A model generated the notes under the pieces. That model had not been told where the DNA came from. It saw only the letters and a program-made list of their open reading frames with translations, and made no database searches. Shown one piece after another: positions 37,512 through 47,220 of a DNA stretch of 64,000 nucleotides; position 1 is the first letter of the stretch, and the number at the start of each line of letters is the position of its first letter. The stretch lies in contig NZ_JAGYIU010000001.1 of assembly GCF_018402495.1 (NCBI RefSeq), positions 744,001 to 808,000 of the forward strand, given 5' to 3'. The DNA is from Pseudoalteromonas sp. GTDB lineage: Bacteria; Pseudomonadota; Gammaproteobacteria; Enterobacterales; Alteromonadaceae. Position numbers and translations under genes: made by a program.

Positions 37512-38687
37512 TTAACGGCTTTCAGTAAATAATTCACGACCAATCAGCATGCGGCGTATTTCTGAGGTGCCTGCGCCAATTTCGTATAACTTAGCATCAC
37601 GCAGTAAACGACCTGTTGCGTATTCGTTTATGTAGCCATTGCCGCCTAAAATTTGGATTGCATCAAGGGCCATTTTAGTTGCAAGCTCTGCAGCGTATAA
37701 AATTGCGCCAGCTGCGTCTTTACGGGTGGTTTCGCCGCGATCACAGGCTTTTGCTACTGTGTACACATAAGAGCGGGCTGCATTCATTTGTGTATACATA
37801 TCGGCAATTTTGCCTTGAATTAACTGAAATTGACCAATAGGACTGTCAAACTGCTTACGCTCATGAATGTAAGGCACCACAATGTCCATACATGCTTGCA
37901 TAATTCCTAACGGGCCTGCAGCTAAAACAACTCGCTCGTAATCAAGGCCGCTCATAAGTACCTTAACGCCTTCGTTTAAGTTACCTAAAATGTTTTCTTC
38001 GGGTACTTCGCAGTTATCAAAGACCAGTTCACAGGTGTTTGATCCGCGCATACCGAGTTTGTCGAGTTTTTGTGCGGTAGAAAACCCCGGGAATGTTTTC
38101 TCAACAATAAAGGCGGTAATACCTTTCGCACCGGCATTTAAATCTGTTTTTGCGTAAATAACCAGAGTATCAGCGTCAGGGCCATTGGTGATCCACATTT
38201 TATTGCCGTTTAAAATGTACTTATCGCCTTTTTTCTCGGCTTTAAGTTTCATTGATACAACATCAGAGCCTGCGTTAGGCTCACTCATGGCCAAGGCACC
38301 AATGTGTTCACCGCTAATTAGTTTAGGTAAGTATTTTTCTTTTTGTGCTTGTGATCCATTACGGTTTATTTGATTAACACACAGGTTTGAATGCGCACCA
38401 TAGCTTAAGCCAATAGAGGCACTTGCACGGCTAATTTCTTCCATGGCAATAACGTGCTCTAAATAACCTAAACCCGCACCGCCAAATTCTTCATCGACGG
38501 TCATGCCTAAAACGCCCATTTCACCCATTTGCGGCCAAAGTTGATTGGGAAACGCATTATCAAGGTCTGTTTTTTCAGCTAGTGGGGCAATTTCTTGACT
38601 TGCGAAGCTATTAACATGACTGCGGATCATGTCCGCTGTTTCGCCAAGACCAAAATTCATTTCTTTATATAGTGAAATAGTGCTCAT
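37512..38687 (-). CDS. liuA: Isovaleryl-CoA dehydrogenase
   Basis: 391 residues, FAD-dependent acyl-CoA dehydrogenase that oxidises isovaleryl-CoA to 3-methylcrotonyl-CoA. The motifs [37 protein letters not shown] and [20 protein letters not shown] fit this subfamily, as does the segment [13 protein letters not shown], which holds the unusual catalytic glutamate of isovaleryl-CoA dehydrogenases. It is the first enzyme gene after liuR in the operon. Confidence 0.95.
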   Translation of the reverse strand: MSTISLYKEMNFGLGETADMIRSHVNSFASQEIAPLAEKTDLDNAFPNQLWPQMGEMGVLGMTVDEEFGGAGLGYLEHVIAMEEISRASASIGLSYGAHSNLCVNQINRNGSQAQKEKYLPKLISGEHIGALAMSEPNAGSDVVSMKLKAEKKGDKYILNGNKMWITNGPDADTLVIYAKTDLNAGAKGITAFIVEKTFPGFSTAQKLDKLGMRGSNTCELVFDNCEVPEENILGNLNEGVKVLMSGLDYERVVLAAGPLGIMQACMDIVVPYIHERKQFDSPIGQFQLIQGKIADMYTQMNAARSYVYTVAKACDRGETTRKDAAGAILYAAELATKMALDAIQILGGNGYINEYATGRLLRDAKLYEIGAGTSEIRRMLIGRELFTESR

Positions 38688-38724
38688 GATTCATTCCTGT
38701 GTGTTTGATGATGTTTATTATATT

Positions 38725-39159
38725 TTATTCATCTATTTTACTAAGCGTGTCGCGACAACGACGTTCTGCGGTAACCAACTCCATTAGTACAACTTTAATG
38801 TCGTCCATTTGTTGAGATAGGTCGGCCTTTTTTTCGCTGATGAGGTCAAGCATAGTAACTAACTGTTTAGCGCTTGATTTGTCTGCATCATAAAGTTCAA
38901 ACAAACGACCGGTTTCAGCCAAGGTAAACCCTAAACGTTTACCACGTAGTATTAACTTTAGGCGCACTTTATCGCGCTTTGAGTAAATACGAGTTTGGCC
39001 ATTGCGTTCTGGTGATATAAGCCCTTGGTCTTCGTAAAAGCGAATAGAGCGCGTGGTAATATCAAATTCTTTCGCTAATTCGCTGATACTAAAAGTTTGT
39101 TCGTTTTTAGCCGGCTCATTGGCTGAATTTGCAAAGTTTGTTTGATTGTCTGATTTCAT
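38725..39159 (-). CDS. liuR: MerR-family regulator of branched-chain amino acid catabolism
   Basis: 144 residues. It has a MerR-type winged helix-turn-helix (FSISELAKEFDITTRSIRFY followed by EDQGLISPERNGQTRIYS) and a long C-terminal dimerising helix. It has no metal-binding cysteine pair and so fits the LiuR group. It is the promoter-proximal gene of the liu operon, divergent from ivdA. Sites of the form TTTACG...CGTAAA before both operons are its likely operators. Confidence 0.9.
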   Translation of the reverse strand: MKSDNQTNFANSANEPAKNEQTFSISELAKEFDITTRSIRFYEDQGLISPERNGQTRIYSKRDKVRLKLILRGKRLGFTLAETGRLFELYDADKSSAKQLVTMLDLISEKKADLSQQMDDIKVVLMELVTAERRCRDTLSKIDE

Positions 39160-39201
39160 TGTAATGTTTACCTCATTCGAATAACCCCAATATAAGTGAA
39201 G

Positions 39202-39217
39202 TTTACGTAAAGGTAAA
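39202..39217. promoter_or_regulatory. LiuR-like operator on the liuR side
   Basis: TTTACGTAAAGGTAAA, an imperfect palindrome 43 bases upstream of the liuR start. It resembles the known LiuR motif in gammaproteobacteria (family knowledge); binding is inferred. Confidence 0.6.
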
Positions 39218-39376
39218 GTGCGATCTGGTTGTTATACTTTAGACGTACAAAATAAATGCGGATTTACACTAGAAGTTGAGTGTTTATAAACGTTATAAGC
39301 CATTTGTGGAGGTTGCAATACATTTTCAGCAAGCTTGCTTTACAGTTTTTACACTAATTAGAAAGTTGATTTTAGA

Positions 39377-39398
39377 TTTACGTTGGCGTAAACGTAAA
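39377..39398. promoter_or_regulatory. LiuR-like operator on the ivdA side
   Basis: TTTACGTTGGCGTAAA, extended by CGTAAA, about 90 bases before ivdA. It is an inverted repeat with TTTACG/CGTAAA arms, matching the site on the liuR side, so both divergent operons are probably controlled together. Confidence 0.65.
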
Positions 39399-39488
39399 TT
39401 TTATGTATGCTCGTATTTATCAGATTAGTTTAAACATTAAGCTAAACATAATAAAACATGTTTGCGTTAATTGAAAATGGAGCCTTTT

Positions 39489-40670
39489 ATGTCTTTCGAA
39501 AGCGTTGTAATTGTAGCAGCAAAACGCACCCCAATGGGTGGATTTATGGGCGCACTAAGTGATGCGCAGTCTACCGAATTAGGTGCTACGGCCATTGCAG
39601 GTGCACTTGCTCAAACGGGTTTAAGCAATGATGCAATTGATGAAGTTATTATGGGCTGCGTATTACCAGCCGGTTTAGGCCAAGCACCTGCGCGTCAAGC
39701 AATGCTTAAAGCGGGGCTTGCACTAAGCACCGGCGCTACCACTATTAATAAAGTATGCGGCTCGGGTTTGAAAGCAGCGATGTTAGCGAATGACCTTATT
39801 AAAGCAGGTTCTATTGAATCAGCAATCGCTGGTGGTATGGAAAGCATGACCAATGCACCTTATTTTATTCCTAAAGCCCGTGGCGGTATGCGTATGGGGC
39901 ATGGCGAAATTAAAGATCACATGATGAGTGATGGCCTAGAAGACGCCTACGATAACAAAGCAATGGGCTGTTTTGCACAAGATACGGCTGATGAATACGG
40001 CATTGGCCGAGAGCAAATGGACGCGTTTGCACTGAGTTCGTTAAGTAAAGCAAACGCAGCCATAGAAAATGGTAGCTTTAACAACGAAATAGCCCCTCAT
40101 ACTATCAAAACCCGCAAAGGTGATATTACCGTTTCAATAGATGAACAACCAGGCAATGCACGCCCTGAAAAAATCCCAAGTTTACGTGCCGCTTTTAAAA
40201 AAGACGGCACTATTACTGCCGCTAATTCATCGTCTATTTCAGATGGTGGTGCGGCGCTAATACTCATGAGTGAATCAAAAGCAAAAGCCGAGGGTTTAAC
40301 GCCACTGTGCAAAATTGTTGCTCACAGCACCCATGCTCAAAAACCCAGTGAATTTACGGTAGCGCCTGTTGGTGCAATGCACAGTGTGCTTGAAAAAGCA
40401 GGCTGGACCACTGCTGATGTCGACTTGTGGGAAATTAATGAAGCGTTTGCCATGGTCACTATGCTGGCTATTAACGAATTAAAGCTCGATGAAAGCAAAG
40501 TAAACGTCAATGGTGGTGCGTGTGCACTAGGCCACCCAATTGGTGCCAGCGGTGCGCGTATTTTAGTAACACTTATCCATGCACTTAAAAACCGGGGTCT
40601 TAAAAAGGGCGTAGCCTCTTTATGTATTGGTGGCGGTGAAGCCGTTGCCATGGCCGTAGAAGCACTTTAA
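39489..40670 (+). CDS. ivdA: Acyl-CoA thiolase (acetyl-CoA C-acyltransferase)
   Basis: 393 residues from the ATG at 39489, with GGAG six bases upstream. The catalytic cysteines are in NKVCGSGLKAAM (acyl-binding, about Cys90) and near the end in SLCIGGGEAVAM; the conserved histidine is in NGGACALGHPIGASGARI. In this operon it should cleave 2-methylacetoacetyl-CoA from isoleucine, and perhaps acetoacetyl-CoA from leucine. It is the first gene of the ivd set. Confidence 0.92.
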   Translation: MSFESVVIVAAKRTPMGGFMGALSDAQSTELGATAIAGALAQTGLSNDAIDEVIMGCVLPAGLGQAPARQAMLKAGLALSTGATTINKVCGSGLKAAMLANDLIKAGSIESAIAGGMESMTNAPYFIPKARGGMRMGHGEIKDHMMSDGLEDAYDNKAMGCFAQDTADEYGIGREQMDAFALSSLSKANAAIENGSFNNEIAPHTIKTRKGDITVSIDEQPGNARPEKIPSLRAAFKKDGTITAANSSSISDGGAALILMSESKAKAEGLTPLCKIVAHSTHAQKPSEFTVAPVGAMHSVLEKAGWTTADVDLWEINEAFAMVTMLAINELKLDESKVNVNGGACALGHPIGASGARILVTLIHALKNRGLKKGVASLCIGGGEAVAMAVEAL

Positions 40671-40740
40671 CTAATAACAAAGCCGCAGCAACTATAACAA
40701 AAACGCTGCGGCACCCAATTTAATCAATAGGATTTTAATT

Positions 40741-42231
40741 ATGCACCAAGTACCCTTACTCATTAACGGCGAATTTATTCAATCAACTTCAAATGAATTA
40801 ATTGATGTTGTAAATCCTGCTAATCAAGAAGTACTTGCACAAGTGCCATGTGCTACAGACGCTGAAATGGACGCGGCTATTGCCTCTGCCAGCGAAACGT
40901 TTAAAACGTGGAAAGACGTACCTATTACAGAACGTGCGCGCATTATGATGAAATACGCGGCGCTGTTAAAAGAAAACCATGATGAATTAGCCACTATTAT
41001 TTGTCATGAGCTAGGTAAAACATTTGAAGATGCAAAAGGCGATGTGTGGCGTGGTATTGAAGTAGTTGAGCAAGCTGCTAATGCGCCATCATTAATGATG
41101 GGCGAGACGATGGAAAACGTAGCGCGTAAAATCGATACCTATTCATATATGCAACCATTGGGTGTATGTGCAGGTATTACCCCATTTAATTTTCCGGCCA
41201 TGATCCCATTGTGGATGTTCCCATTGGCAATTGTGTGCGGTAACACCTTTATTTTAAAACCCTCTGAGCAAGACCCACTTACGCCTATGCGTTTAGCTGA
41301 GCTATTTATTGAAGCTGGTGCACCAAAAGGTGTGTTACAAGTTGTGCACGGTACTAAACCACAAGTAGACCGCTTATTGGAAGACAAAGCCGTACGTGCT
41401 ATTTCATTTGTGGGTTCATGTGGTGTAGGTGCCTATATTTACTCTAAAGGCACACAAAACTTAAAACGCGTTCAAGCGTGTGTTGGCGCTAAAAACCACA
41501 TGGTAATTATGCCTGATGCGAGTAAATCGCATGTTGTTAATAATCTTGTGGGTGCCTCTGTAGGTGCGGCAGGTCAGCGCTGTATGGGTATTTCAGTGGC
41601 GGTATTTGTTGGTCAAGCAAAAGACTGGGTTGATGAAATTAAAGCAGGATTTGAAGGTGTACGCCCAGGTGTTTGGGATGATGCAGATGCCGCTTATGGC
41701 CCACAAACATCACCTGCTGCTAAAGCACGTATTTTATCACTAATTGCCGATGGTAAAGCACAAGGCGCTACCTGTTTAATTGATGGCTCTGATTTTAGCG
41801 TTGAAGGTTACGAGCAAGGTAACTGGGTAGGTCCTACGTTATTTACTGATGTAACCAAAGATATGAACTTGTACAAAGAAGAGATTTTTGGCCCAGTATT
41901 GGCGTGTATGTTTGTAGATACGCTTGAAGAAGCCATCGCCCTTATTAACGAAAGCCCTTACGGCAACGGTACCTCACTATTTACCTCAAGTGGTGCAGCT
42001 GCACGTAAATTCCAACACGAAATTGAAGTGGGTCAAGTGGGTATTAATGTGCCAATTCCTGTGCCTTTACCATTTTTCTCGTTCACGGGTTGGAAAGGCT
42101 CATTCTACGGTGATACTCACACGTATGGTAAACAAGGTATTCGTTTTTACACAGAAACCAAAACCATTACCTCACGCTGGTTTGAAGATGATATCGCTTC
42201 AGGTCCAAATATGAGTATTAATCTTAAGTAG
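40741..42231 (+). CDS. mmsA: Methylmalonate-semialdehyde dehydrogenase (CoA-acylating)
   Basis: 496 residues. It converts methylmalonate semialdehyde from valine to propionyl-CoA with NAD and CoA. The motif [15 protein letters not shown] holds the catalytic cysteine, and [20 protein letters not shown] and [13 protein letters not shown] mark this CoA-dependent branch of aldehyde dehydrogenases. It corresponds to ivdB of the Shewanella-type operon and follows ivdA by 70 bases. Confidence 0.95.
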   Translation: MHQVPLLINGEFIQSTSNELIDVVNPANQEVLAQVPCATDAEMDAAIASASETFKTWKDVPITERARIMMKYAALLKENHDELATIICHELGKTFEDAKGDVWRGIEVVEQAANAPSLMMGETMENVARKIDTYSYMQPLGVCAGITPFNFPAMIPLWMFPLAIVCGNTFILKPSEQDPLTPMRLAELFIEAGAPKGVLQVVHGTKPQVDRLLEDKAVRAISFVGSCGVGAYIYSKGTQNLKRVQACVGAKNHMVIMPDASKSHVVNNLVGASVGAAGQRCMGISVAVFVGQAKDWVDEIKAGFEGVRPGVWDDADAAYGPQTSPAAKARILSLIADGKAQGATCLIDGSDFSVEGYEQGNWVGPTLFTDVTKDMNLYKEEIFGPVLACMFVDTLEEAIALINESPYGNGTSLFTSSGAAARKFQHEIEVGQVGINVPIPVPLPFFSFTGWKGSFYGDTHTYGKQGIRFYTETKTITSRWFEDDIASGPNMSINLK

Positions 42232-42350
42232 TATTTTAACCGCATAATCAATAAAAAAGAGGGGCACAACACATAATGTTGTCGCTCCTCACTAATAACT
42301 CCCTTGATGGGATGCACCGACAACAAACAAAACACAACAAGAGGTCTACC

Positions 42351-43508
42351 ATGGACTTTAACTTATCTGAAGATCAACAAGCTTTCGCGCAAACGGCGCG
42401 TCAATTCGCAGAATCTGAACTAGCACCACACGCTGCTAAGTGGGATCGCGAACATATTTTCCCAAAAGACACAATTAAAGCCGCTGGTGAGCTTGGTTTT
42501 TGTGGCTTATACACCCCAGAAGAAGCCGGTGGCTTAGGTTTATCTCGTTTAGATTCAAGCATTATTTTTGAGCAACTTGCACTGGGTTGTACAGCTACTA
42601 CGGCTATGCTGACCATTCATAATATGGCAACCTGGATGATCGCAAGCTTTGGTACCGATGCAGTAAAAGACAAATACGTTGAGCAATTGGTAATGGGTGA
42701 ATTACTGGCATCGTACTGTTTAACTGAGCCAGGCTCTGGCTCTGATGCTGCGTCATTAAAAACTAAAGCAGTTCGCGATGGCGATGAGTATGTTATTAAC
42801 GGCTCAAAAATGTTTATTTCGGGCGCTGGTGAAACAGAAATTTTAGTTGTAATGGCACGTACAGGGGCAGATGGCCCAAGCGGCATTTCAGCGTTTGTTG
42901 TACCAGCAGATGCCAAAGGCATTGAGTACGGCAAAGCAGAAGAAAAAATGGGCTGGAATGCACAGCCTACACGTTTAATTAGCTTTGAAGATGTGCGTAT
43001 TCCAGCCGCAAACTTATTAGGCCAAGAAGGCGAAGGCTTTAAGTTTGCCATGCAAGGTTTAGATGGCGGCCGTATTAATATTGCTACTTGCTCTATTGGT
43101 ACAGCACAAGCGGCACTTAATACGGCTCGTGAATATTTAAAAGAGCGTACTCAATTTGGTAAACCATTGGCTGCGTTTCAAGCGCTACAGTTTAAAATTG
43201 CCGATATGAATACCGAGCTTGTAGCAGCGCGCCAAATGGTTCGACTAGCGGCCTTTAAACTTGATACTAACGACAGTGAAAAAACCACTTATTGTGCGAT
43301 GGCTAAACGCTTTGCCACCGATGTAGGTTTTACTGTGTGTAATGATGCGCTGCAAATTCACGGCGGCTATGGTTACATAAAAGAATACCCGCTTGAGCGC
43401 CATGTTAGAGATGTACGTGTGCATCAAATTCTTGAGGGCACTAACGAAATTATGCGCGTAATTATTGCGCGTCGTATTTTAGCCGAATCAGCCAGCGAAG
43501 TTTTATAA
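42351..43508 (+). CDS. ivdC: Isobutyryl-CoA / 2-methylbutyryl-CoA dehydrogenase
   Basis: 385 residues from the ATG at 42351, which has GAGG nine bases upstream; the longer in-frame start lacks family similarity. Acyl-CoA dehydrogenase motifs: YCLTEPGSGSDAASLKTKA, MFISGAGETEILVVMART and QIHGGYGYIKEYPLERHVRD. In the operon context it oxidises the branched acyl-CoAs from valine and isoleucine. It lies between mmsA and an enoyl-CoA hydratase gene. Confidence 0.9.
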   Translation: MDFNLSEDQQAFAQTARQFAESELAPHAAKWDREHIFPKDTIKAAGELGFCGLYTPEEAGGLGLSRLDSSIIFEQLALGCTATTAMLTIHNMATWMIASFGTDAVKDKYVEQLVMGELLASYCLTEPGSGSDAASLKTKAVRDGDEYVINGSKMFISGAGETEILVVMARTGADGPSGISAFVVPADAKGIEYGKAEEKMGWNAQPTRLISFEDVRIPAANLLGQEGEGFKFAMQGLDGGRINIATCSIGTAQAALNTAREYLKERTQFGKPLAAFQALQFKIADMNTELVAARQMVRLAAFKLDTNDSEKTTYCAMAKRFATDVGFTVCNDALQIHGGYGYIKEYPLERHVRDVRVHQILEGTNEIMRVIIARRILAESASEVL

Positions 43509-43518
43509 GGAGATTAGT

Positions 43519-44298
43519 ATGTCAAACCCTAGCATTGAATTAACTATTGAAGGCCATGTTGCTATTTTAACCATGTCGAATCCGCCAGCGAATACCTGGA
43601 CGAAAGACACCTTAGTGGCGCTTAAAGACACAGTTAATCAGCTCAACACGAATAAAAATATTTATGCATTAGTACTGACTGGTGAAGGCGAGAAGTTTTT
43701 TAGCGCCGGTGCCGACTTAAATGTATTTGCCAGTGGCGATAAAGGCGTAGCTGCTGATATGTCACGTGTATTTGGTGAAGCGTTTGAAGCACTGACTAAT
43801 TTTAGAGGCGTGTCGGTTGCAGCCATTAATGGTTATGCAATGGGTGGTGGCCTTGAAGTAGCACTGGCGTGTGATATTCGTATTGCAGAAGAGCAAGCAC
43901 AAATGGCACTGCCTGAAGCTAAAGTGGGTTTATTACCGTGTGCTGGTGGAACGCAAAACTTAGCATGGCTTGTTGGCGAGGGCTGGGCAAAGCGCATGAT
44001 TTTATGCGGTGAACGTTTAAAAGCCGATAAAGCCCTGCAAATTGGTTTAGTAGAAGAAGTGGTTGCACAAGGTGAAAGCTTTGCAGCAGCATTAAAACTG
44101 GCAAACCAAGTAGCAGAGCAAAGTCCATCGTCGGTTGCTGCATGTAAAACCTTGATTCAAAAAGGGCGTCATCAACCAATGGCGAATACATTGCCACTGG
44201 AGCGAGAGCTGTTTGTTGGTTTATTTGATACCGAAGATCAGCAAGAGGGCGTTAACGCCTTTTTAGAAAAACGTAAAGCTATTTGGGTGAATGGCTAA
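43519..44298 (+). CDS. ivdD: Enoyl-CoA hydratase (methacrylyl/tiglyl-CoA)
   Basis: 259 residues, crotonase family. The oxyanion-hole motifs are FFSAGADLNVFASGD and NGYAMGGGLEVALACDIRIA; PEAKVGLLPCAGGTQNL carries a typical catalytic-region pattern. It starts 10 bases after ivdC with GGAG before the ATG, and its stop codon overlaps the next start by one base. The substrate is assigned from the operon, not from sequence alone. Confidence 0.9.
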   Translation: MSNPSIELTIEGHVAILTMSNPPANTWTKDTLVALKDTVNQLNTNKNIYALVLTGEGEKFFSAGADLNVFASGDKGVAADMSRVFGEAFEALTNFRGVSVAAINGYAMGGGLEVALACDIRIAEEQAQMALPEAKVGLLPCAGGTQNLAWLVGEGWAKRMILCGERLKADKALQIGLVEEVVAQGESFAAALKLANQVAEQSPSSVAACKTLIQKGRHQPMANTLPLERELFVGLFDTEDQQEGVNAFLEKRKAIWVNG

Positions 44299-45455
44299 TG
44301 ACAGAACTTACTCGTTTAAATTCAGCTGATGCTGCCGTGGTATTTGAAACAGCAACCACAGACAATGGCCGACTTATTGGTTTTGCTACGCTTAACGCGC
44401 CTAAGTCATTAAACGCGTTAAATTTTGAAATGATCAGCTTACTCGAGCCGCAACTACAGCAATGGGACAAAGACGATGACATTGCATTAGTGGTTCTTAA
44501 AGGTGCTGGTGAAAAAGCGTTTTGTGCCGGTGGCGATGTAGTTAGCTTACACAAAGCAATGAGTGAGGGTAAACCGAGCTCACTGGTTGAAGAGTTTTTT
44601 ACTCAAGAGTATCAGCTAGATTACCTTATTCATTGTTACAACAAACCCATTTTAGTGTGGGGTAACGGTATTGTAATGGGCGGCGGTTTAGGTTTAATGG
44701 CCGGTGCGAGCCACCGTGTGGTTACTGAAACATCACGCATTGCTATGCCAGAACAAACAATTGGGCTTTACCCTGATGTAGGCGGCAGTTATTTTTTACA
44801 TAAAATGCCCGCCCATGTTGGTTTGTTTTTAGGGCTGACCTCGGCGTCAATTAATTGTGAAGACGCTAAGCTTGTATCGCTTGCCGATCACTTTGTAAAT
44901 GCCGACAAGTACCCAGAGCTTGTTGAAGCGTTACTCAATACTAAATGGGGTAAAACAGCAAGCTTAAATCACGACAAGCTAAGTACCTTGCTTATTGAAT
45001 TAGATAACAACTCTAGCCGTATGCCCAAAGGCAATTTAAAAGCAAACTTAAGCTTGATTCAAAAGCTAGGCGAGTTTGACACGTTACAGCAGCAGGTAGA
45101 TTACATTTTAAATCTAAACACTGATGATAAATGGCTACAACGCGCACAAAAATCGTTAACCCATGGTTGCCCATTAAGTTGTGCCTTAGTGAGTGAGCAG
45201 CTCAAACATAGCAAAGGTAAAAACTTAGCTGAGTGTTTTAAAATGGAATTGGGTATGTCGGTTCGTGCTGGTGAAGTGGGCGAGTTTCAAGAAGGTGTAC
45301 GCGCCTTACTAATCGATAAAGACGGTGCGCCACAGTGGCAGTTTAAAACGTTAGCTGATGTACCAAATGAAGTGGTAGAGAGCTTTTTTGCAAACCGCTT
45401 TGGCGAGCAACATCCGCTAGAGGCGTACTTTTCTCAACTTAATTTACAAGGGTAA
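44298..45455 (+). CDS. ivdE: 3-hydroxyisobutyryl-CoA hydrolase
   Basis: 385 residues from the ATG at 44298 (TAATG overlap with ivdD). A crotonase relative that hydrolyses the CoA ester in valine breakdown. Key motifs: KAFCAGGDVVSLHKAMSEGK, GIVMGGGLGLMAGASHRVVT and MPEQTIGLYPDVGGSYFL, where the glutamate and aspartate are those of hydrolases rather than hydratases. The length, longer than a hydratase, also fits HIBCH enzymes. Confidence 0.92.
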   Translation: MTELTRLNSADAAVVFETATTDNGRLIGFATLNAPKSLNALNFEMISLLEPQLQQWDKDDDIALVVLKGAGEKAFCAGGDVVSLHKAMSEGKPSSLVEEFFTQEYQLDYLIHCYNKPILVWGNGIVMGGGLGLMAGASHRVVTETSRIAMPEQTIGLYPDVGGSYFLHKMPAHVGLFLGLTSASINCEDAKLVSLADHFVNADKYPELVEALLNTKWGKTASLNHDKLSTLLIELDNNSSRMPKGNLKANLSLIQKLGEFDTLQQQVDYILNLNTDDKWLQRAQKSLTHGCPLSCALVSEQLKHSKGKNLAECFKMELGMSVRAGEVGEFQEGVRALLIDKDGAPQWQFKTLADVPNEVVESFFANRFGEQHPLEAYFSQLNLQG

Positions 45456-45459
45456 AGCG

Positions 45460-46359
45460 ATGAGTAAACTTAATATAGGATTTATAGGTTTAGGCAACAT
45501 GGGCGGCCCAATGGCGGCTAATTTAATTAAAGCTGGCCATACGGTAAGCGTGTTCGACCTAAGTGCTAATGCAGTGAACGAGCTAGTTGAAAAAGGCGCC
45601 AATGCAGCAAAAGATGCACAAGCCTGTGCAACCAACGTTGATGTGCTAATTAGTATGCTACCGGCGAGCAAACATGTTAAATCACTTTATTTAGGCACAG
45701 ACGAGCAATCGGGTTTAATTAAAGTACTGAGTAAAAGCACTCTAGTGATTGATTGTTCAACTATTGATGCGCAATCGGCCCGTGACGTTGGCCATGCTCT
45801 TGGCGAACAAGGCATTGCCTTTGTTGATGCACCGGTATCGGGTGGTGTAGCTGGGGCCACTGCAGGCACATTGACCTTTATTGTTGGTGGTGAGCAAGCT
45901 GCATTTGATAAAGCCAATACTGTATTAGTTGATATGGGAAAAAACATTTTCCATGCCGGTGCTATTGGCGCAGGGCAAGTCGCTAAAATATGTAACAACA
46001 TGCTATTGAGTATTTTAATGGCAGGTACCAGTGAAGCCATTCAAATGGGCATTAATAACGGCCTCGATGCAAAAGTACTCAGCGATATAATGAGCGCAAG
46101 CTCGGGTCGTAACTGGACGTTAGAACTTTATAACCCCTGCCCAGGTGTTATGGAAACCGCGCCAGCTAGTAACGATTATAAACCTGGCTTTATGGTCGAT
46201 TTAATGGCTAAAGACTTAGGCCTTGCGATGGAAGCGGCGCAGCAGAGTAATTCACTGACGCCAATGGGCTCAATGGCTAAAAATTTATACACTATGATGC
46301 AGCACCAAGGTGCAGGCAGTGATGATTTTAGTGCCATTTTTAAATTGTTTTCGAAGTAG
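45460..46359 (+). CDS. mmsB: 3-hydroxyisobutyrate dehydrogenase
   Basis: 299 residues. It oxidises 3-hydroxyisobutyrate to methylmalonate semialdehyde, the substrate of MmsA. The NAD-binding motif is GFIGLGNMGGPMAANLIKAG; the family signature FVDAPVSGGVAGATAGTLTF and the catalytic lysine segment GAGQVAKICNNMLL (Lys in QVAK) are present. It starts four bases after ivdE and corresponds to ivdF. Confidence 0.95.
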   Translation: MSKLNIGFIGLGNMGGPMAANLIKAGHTVSVFDLSANAVNELVEKGANAAKDAQACATNVDVLISMLPASKHVKSLYLGTDEQSGLIKVLSKSTLVIDCSTIDAQSARDVGHALGEQGIAFVDAPVSGGVAGATAGTLTFIVGGEQAAFDKANTVLVDMGKNIFHAGAIGAGQVAKICNNMLLSILMAGTSEAIQMGINNGLDAKVLSDIMSASSGRNWTLELYNPCPGVMETAPASNDYKPGFMVDLMAKDLGLAMEAAQQSNSLTPMGSMAKNLYTMMQHQGAGSDDFSAIFKLFSK

Positions 46360-46368
46360 GAAAGTATT

Positions 46369-47139
46369 GTGGAAATAAAAAATAATACCGTAGTGATTAC
46401 CGGTGGCGCACAAGGCTTAGGTTTTGCAATGGCGCAAAAATTTGCCTTAATGGGCGCTAACATTGCGTTAATAGATATGGCGCAAGCACAGTTAAATGAA
46501 GCAACCGAGCAACTATTAGCATTAGCAGGCGTAACAGGCACTATAAAAGGCTACAGCGCTAATGTAACCGTAGAAAGCGAAGTTGAAGACGTATTTAATA
46601 CCATTAACAGTGACTTTGGCCACATTGGGGTATTAATTAATAACGCCGGTATTTTACGCGATGGCATGTTTATAAAAGCCAAAGACGGCAAAGTGGTTAA
46701 AAAAATGTCGCTTGATCAATTTCAATCAGTGATTGACGTTAACCTAACAGGCGTATTTTTAGCAGGGCGCGAAGTGGCAAGCCACATGATTGAATCTGGC
46801 AAAGGCGGCGTAATTGTAAATATGTCGAGCGTAGCGCGTGCAGGTAATATTGGCCAAACTAACTATGCCGCCTCAAAAGCAGGTGTTGTGGCATTAACCA
46901 CTACATGGGCTAAAGAGCTTGGCCGTTTTGGTATCCGCGTTGGCGCCATTGCACCAGGCGTTATTAGCACCGCCATGACGGACGTAATGAAGCCAGAAGC
47001 CAAACAGCGCATGCTTGCTGTAACACCAGTAGGACGGTTAGGTGAAACCGCTGAAATAGCCCATACTGCAAAGTACATTATCGAAAATGACTTTTTCACT
47101 GGCCGTGTAGTAGAGATAGACGGCGGTATTCGTTTATAA
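46369..47139 (+). CDS. ivdG: Short-chain dehydrogenase (3-hydroxyacyl-CoA dehydrogenase type)
   Basis: 256 residues starting with GTG at 46369, nine bases after mmsB. A Rossmann fold with TGGAQGLGFAMA, the NNAGI motif (LINNAGILRDG), and the active-site Ser-Tyr-Lys triad in MSSVARAGNIGQTNYAASKAG (Tyr and Lys in YAASK). In the operon it probably oxidises 2-methyl-3-hydroxybutyryl-CoA for isoleucine. It is the last gene, followed by a terminator. Confidence 0.88.
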   Translation: MEIKNNTVVITGGAQGLGFAMAQKFALMGANIALIDMAQAQLNEATEQLLALAGVTGTIKGYSANVTVESEVEDVFNTINSDFGHIGVLINNAGILRDGMFIKAKDGKVVKKMSLDQFQSVIDVNLTGVFLAGREVASHMIESGKGGVIVNMSSVARAGNIGQTNYAASKAGVVALTTTWAKELGRFGIRVGAIAPGVISTAMTDVMKPEAKQRMLAVTPVGRLGETAEIAHTAKYIIENDFFTGRVVEIDGGIRL

Positions 47140-47166
47140 CTTTGTTAGATCTAATTTAATAATTGA

Positions 47167-47200
47167 AAGCACAGCTCTTTGAGCTGTGCTTTTTTGTTTT
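47167..47200 (+). terminator. Terminator ending the ivd operon
   Basis: AGCACAGCTC pairs with GAGCTGTGCT over a short loop, followed by TTTTTTG. Confidence 0.85.
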
Positions 47201-47220
47201 AAATCGGGGAATTTATAATC

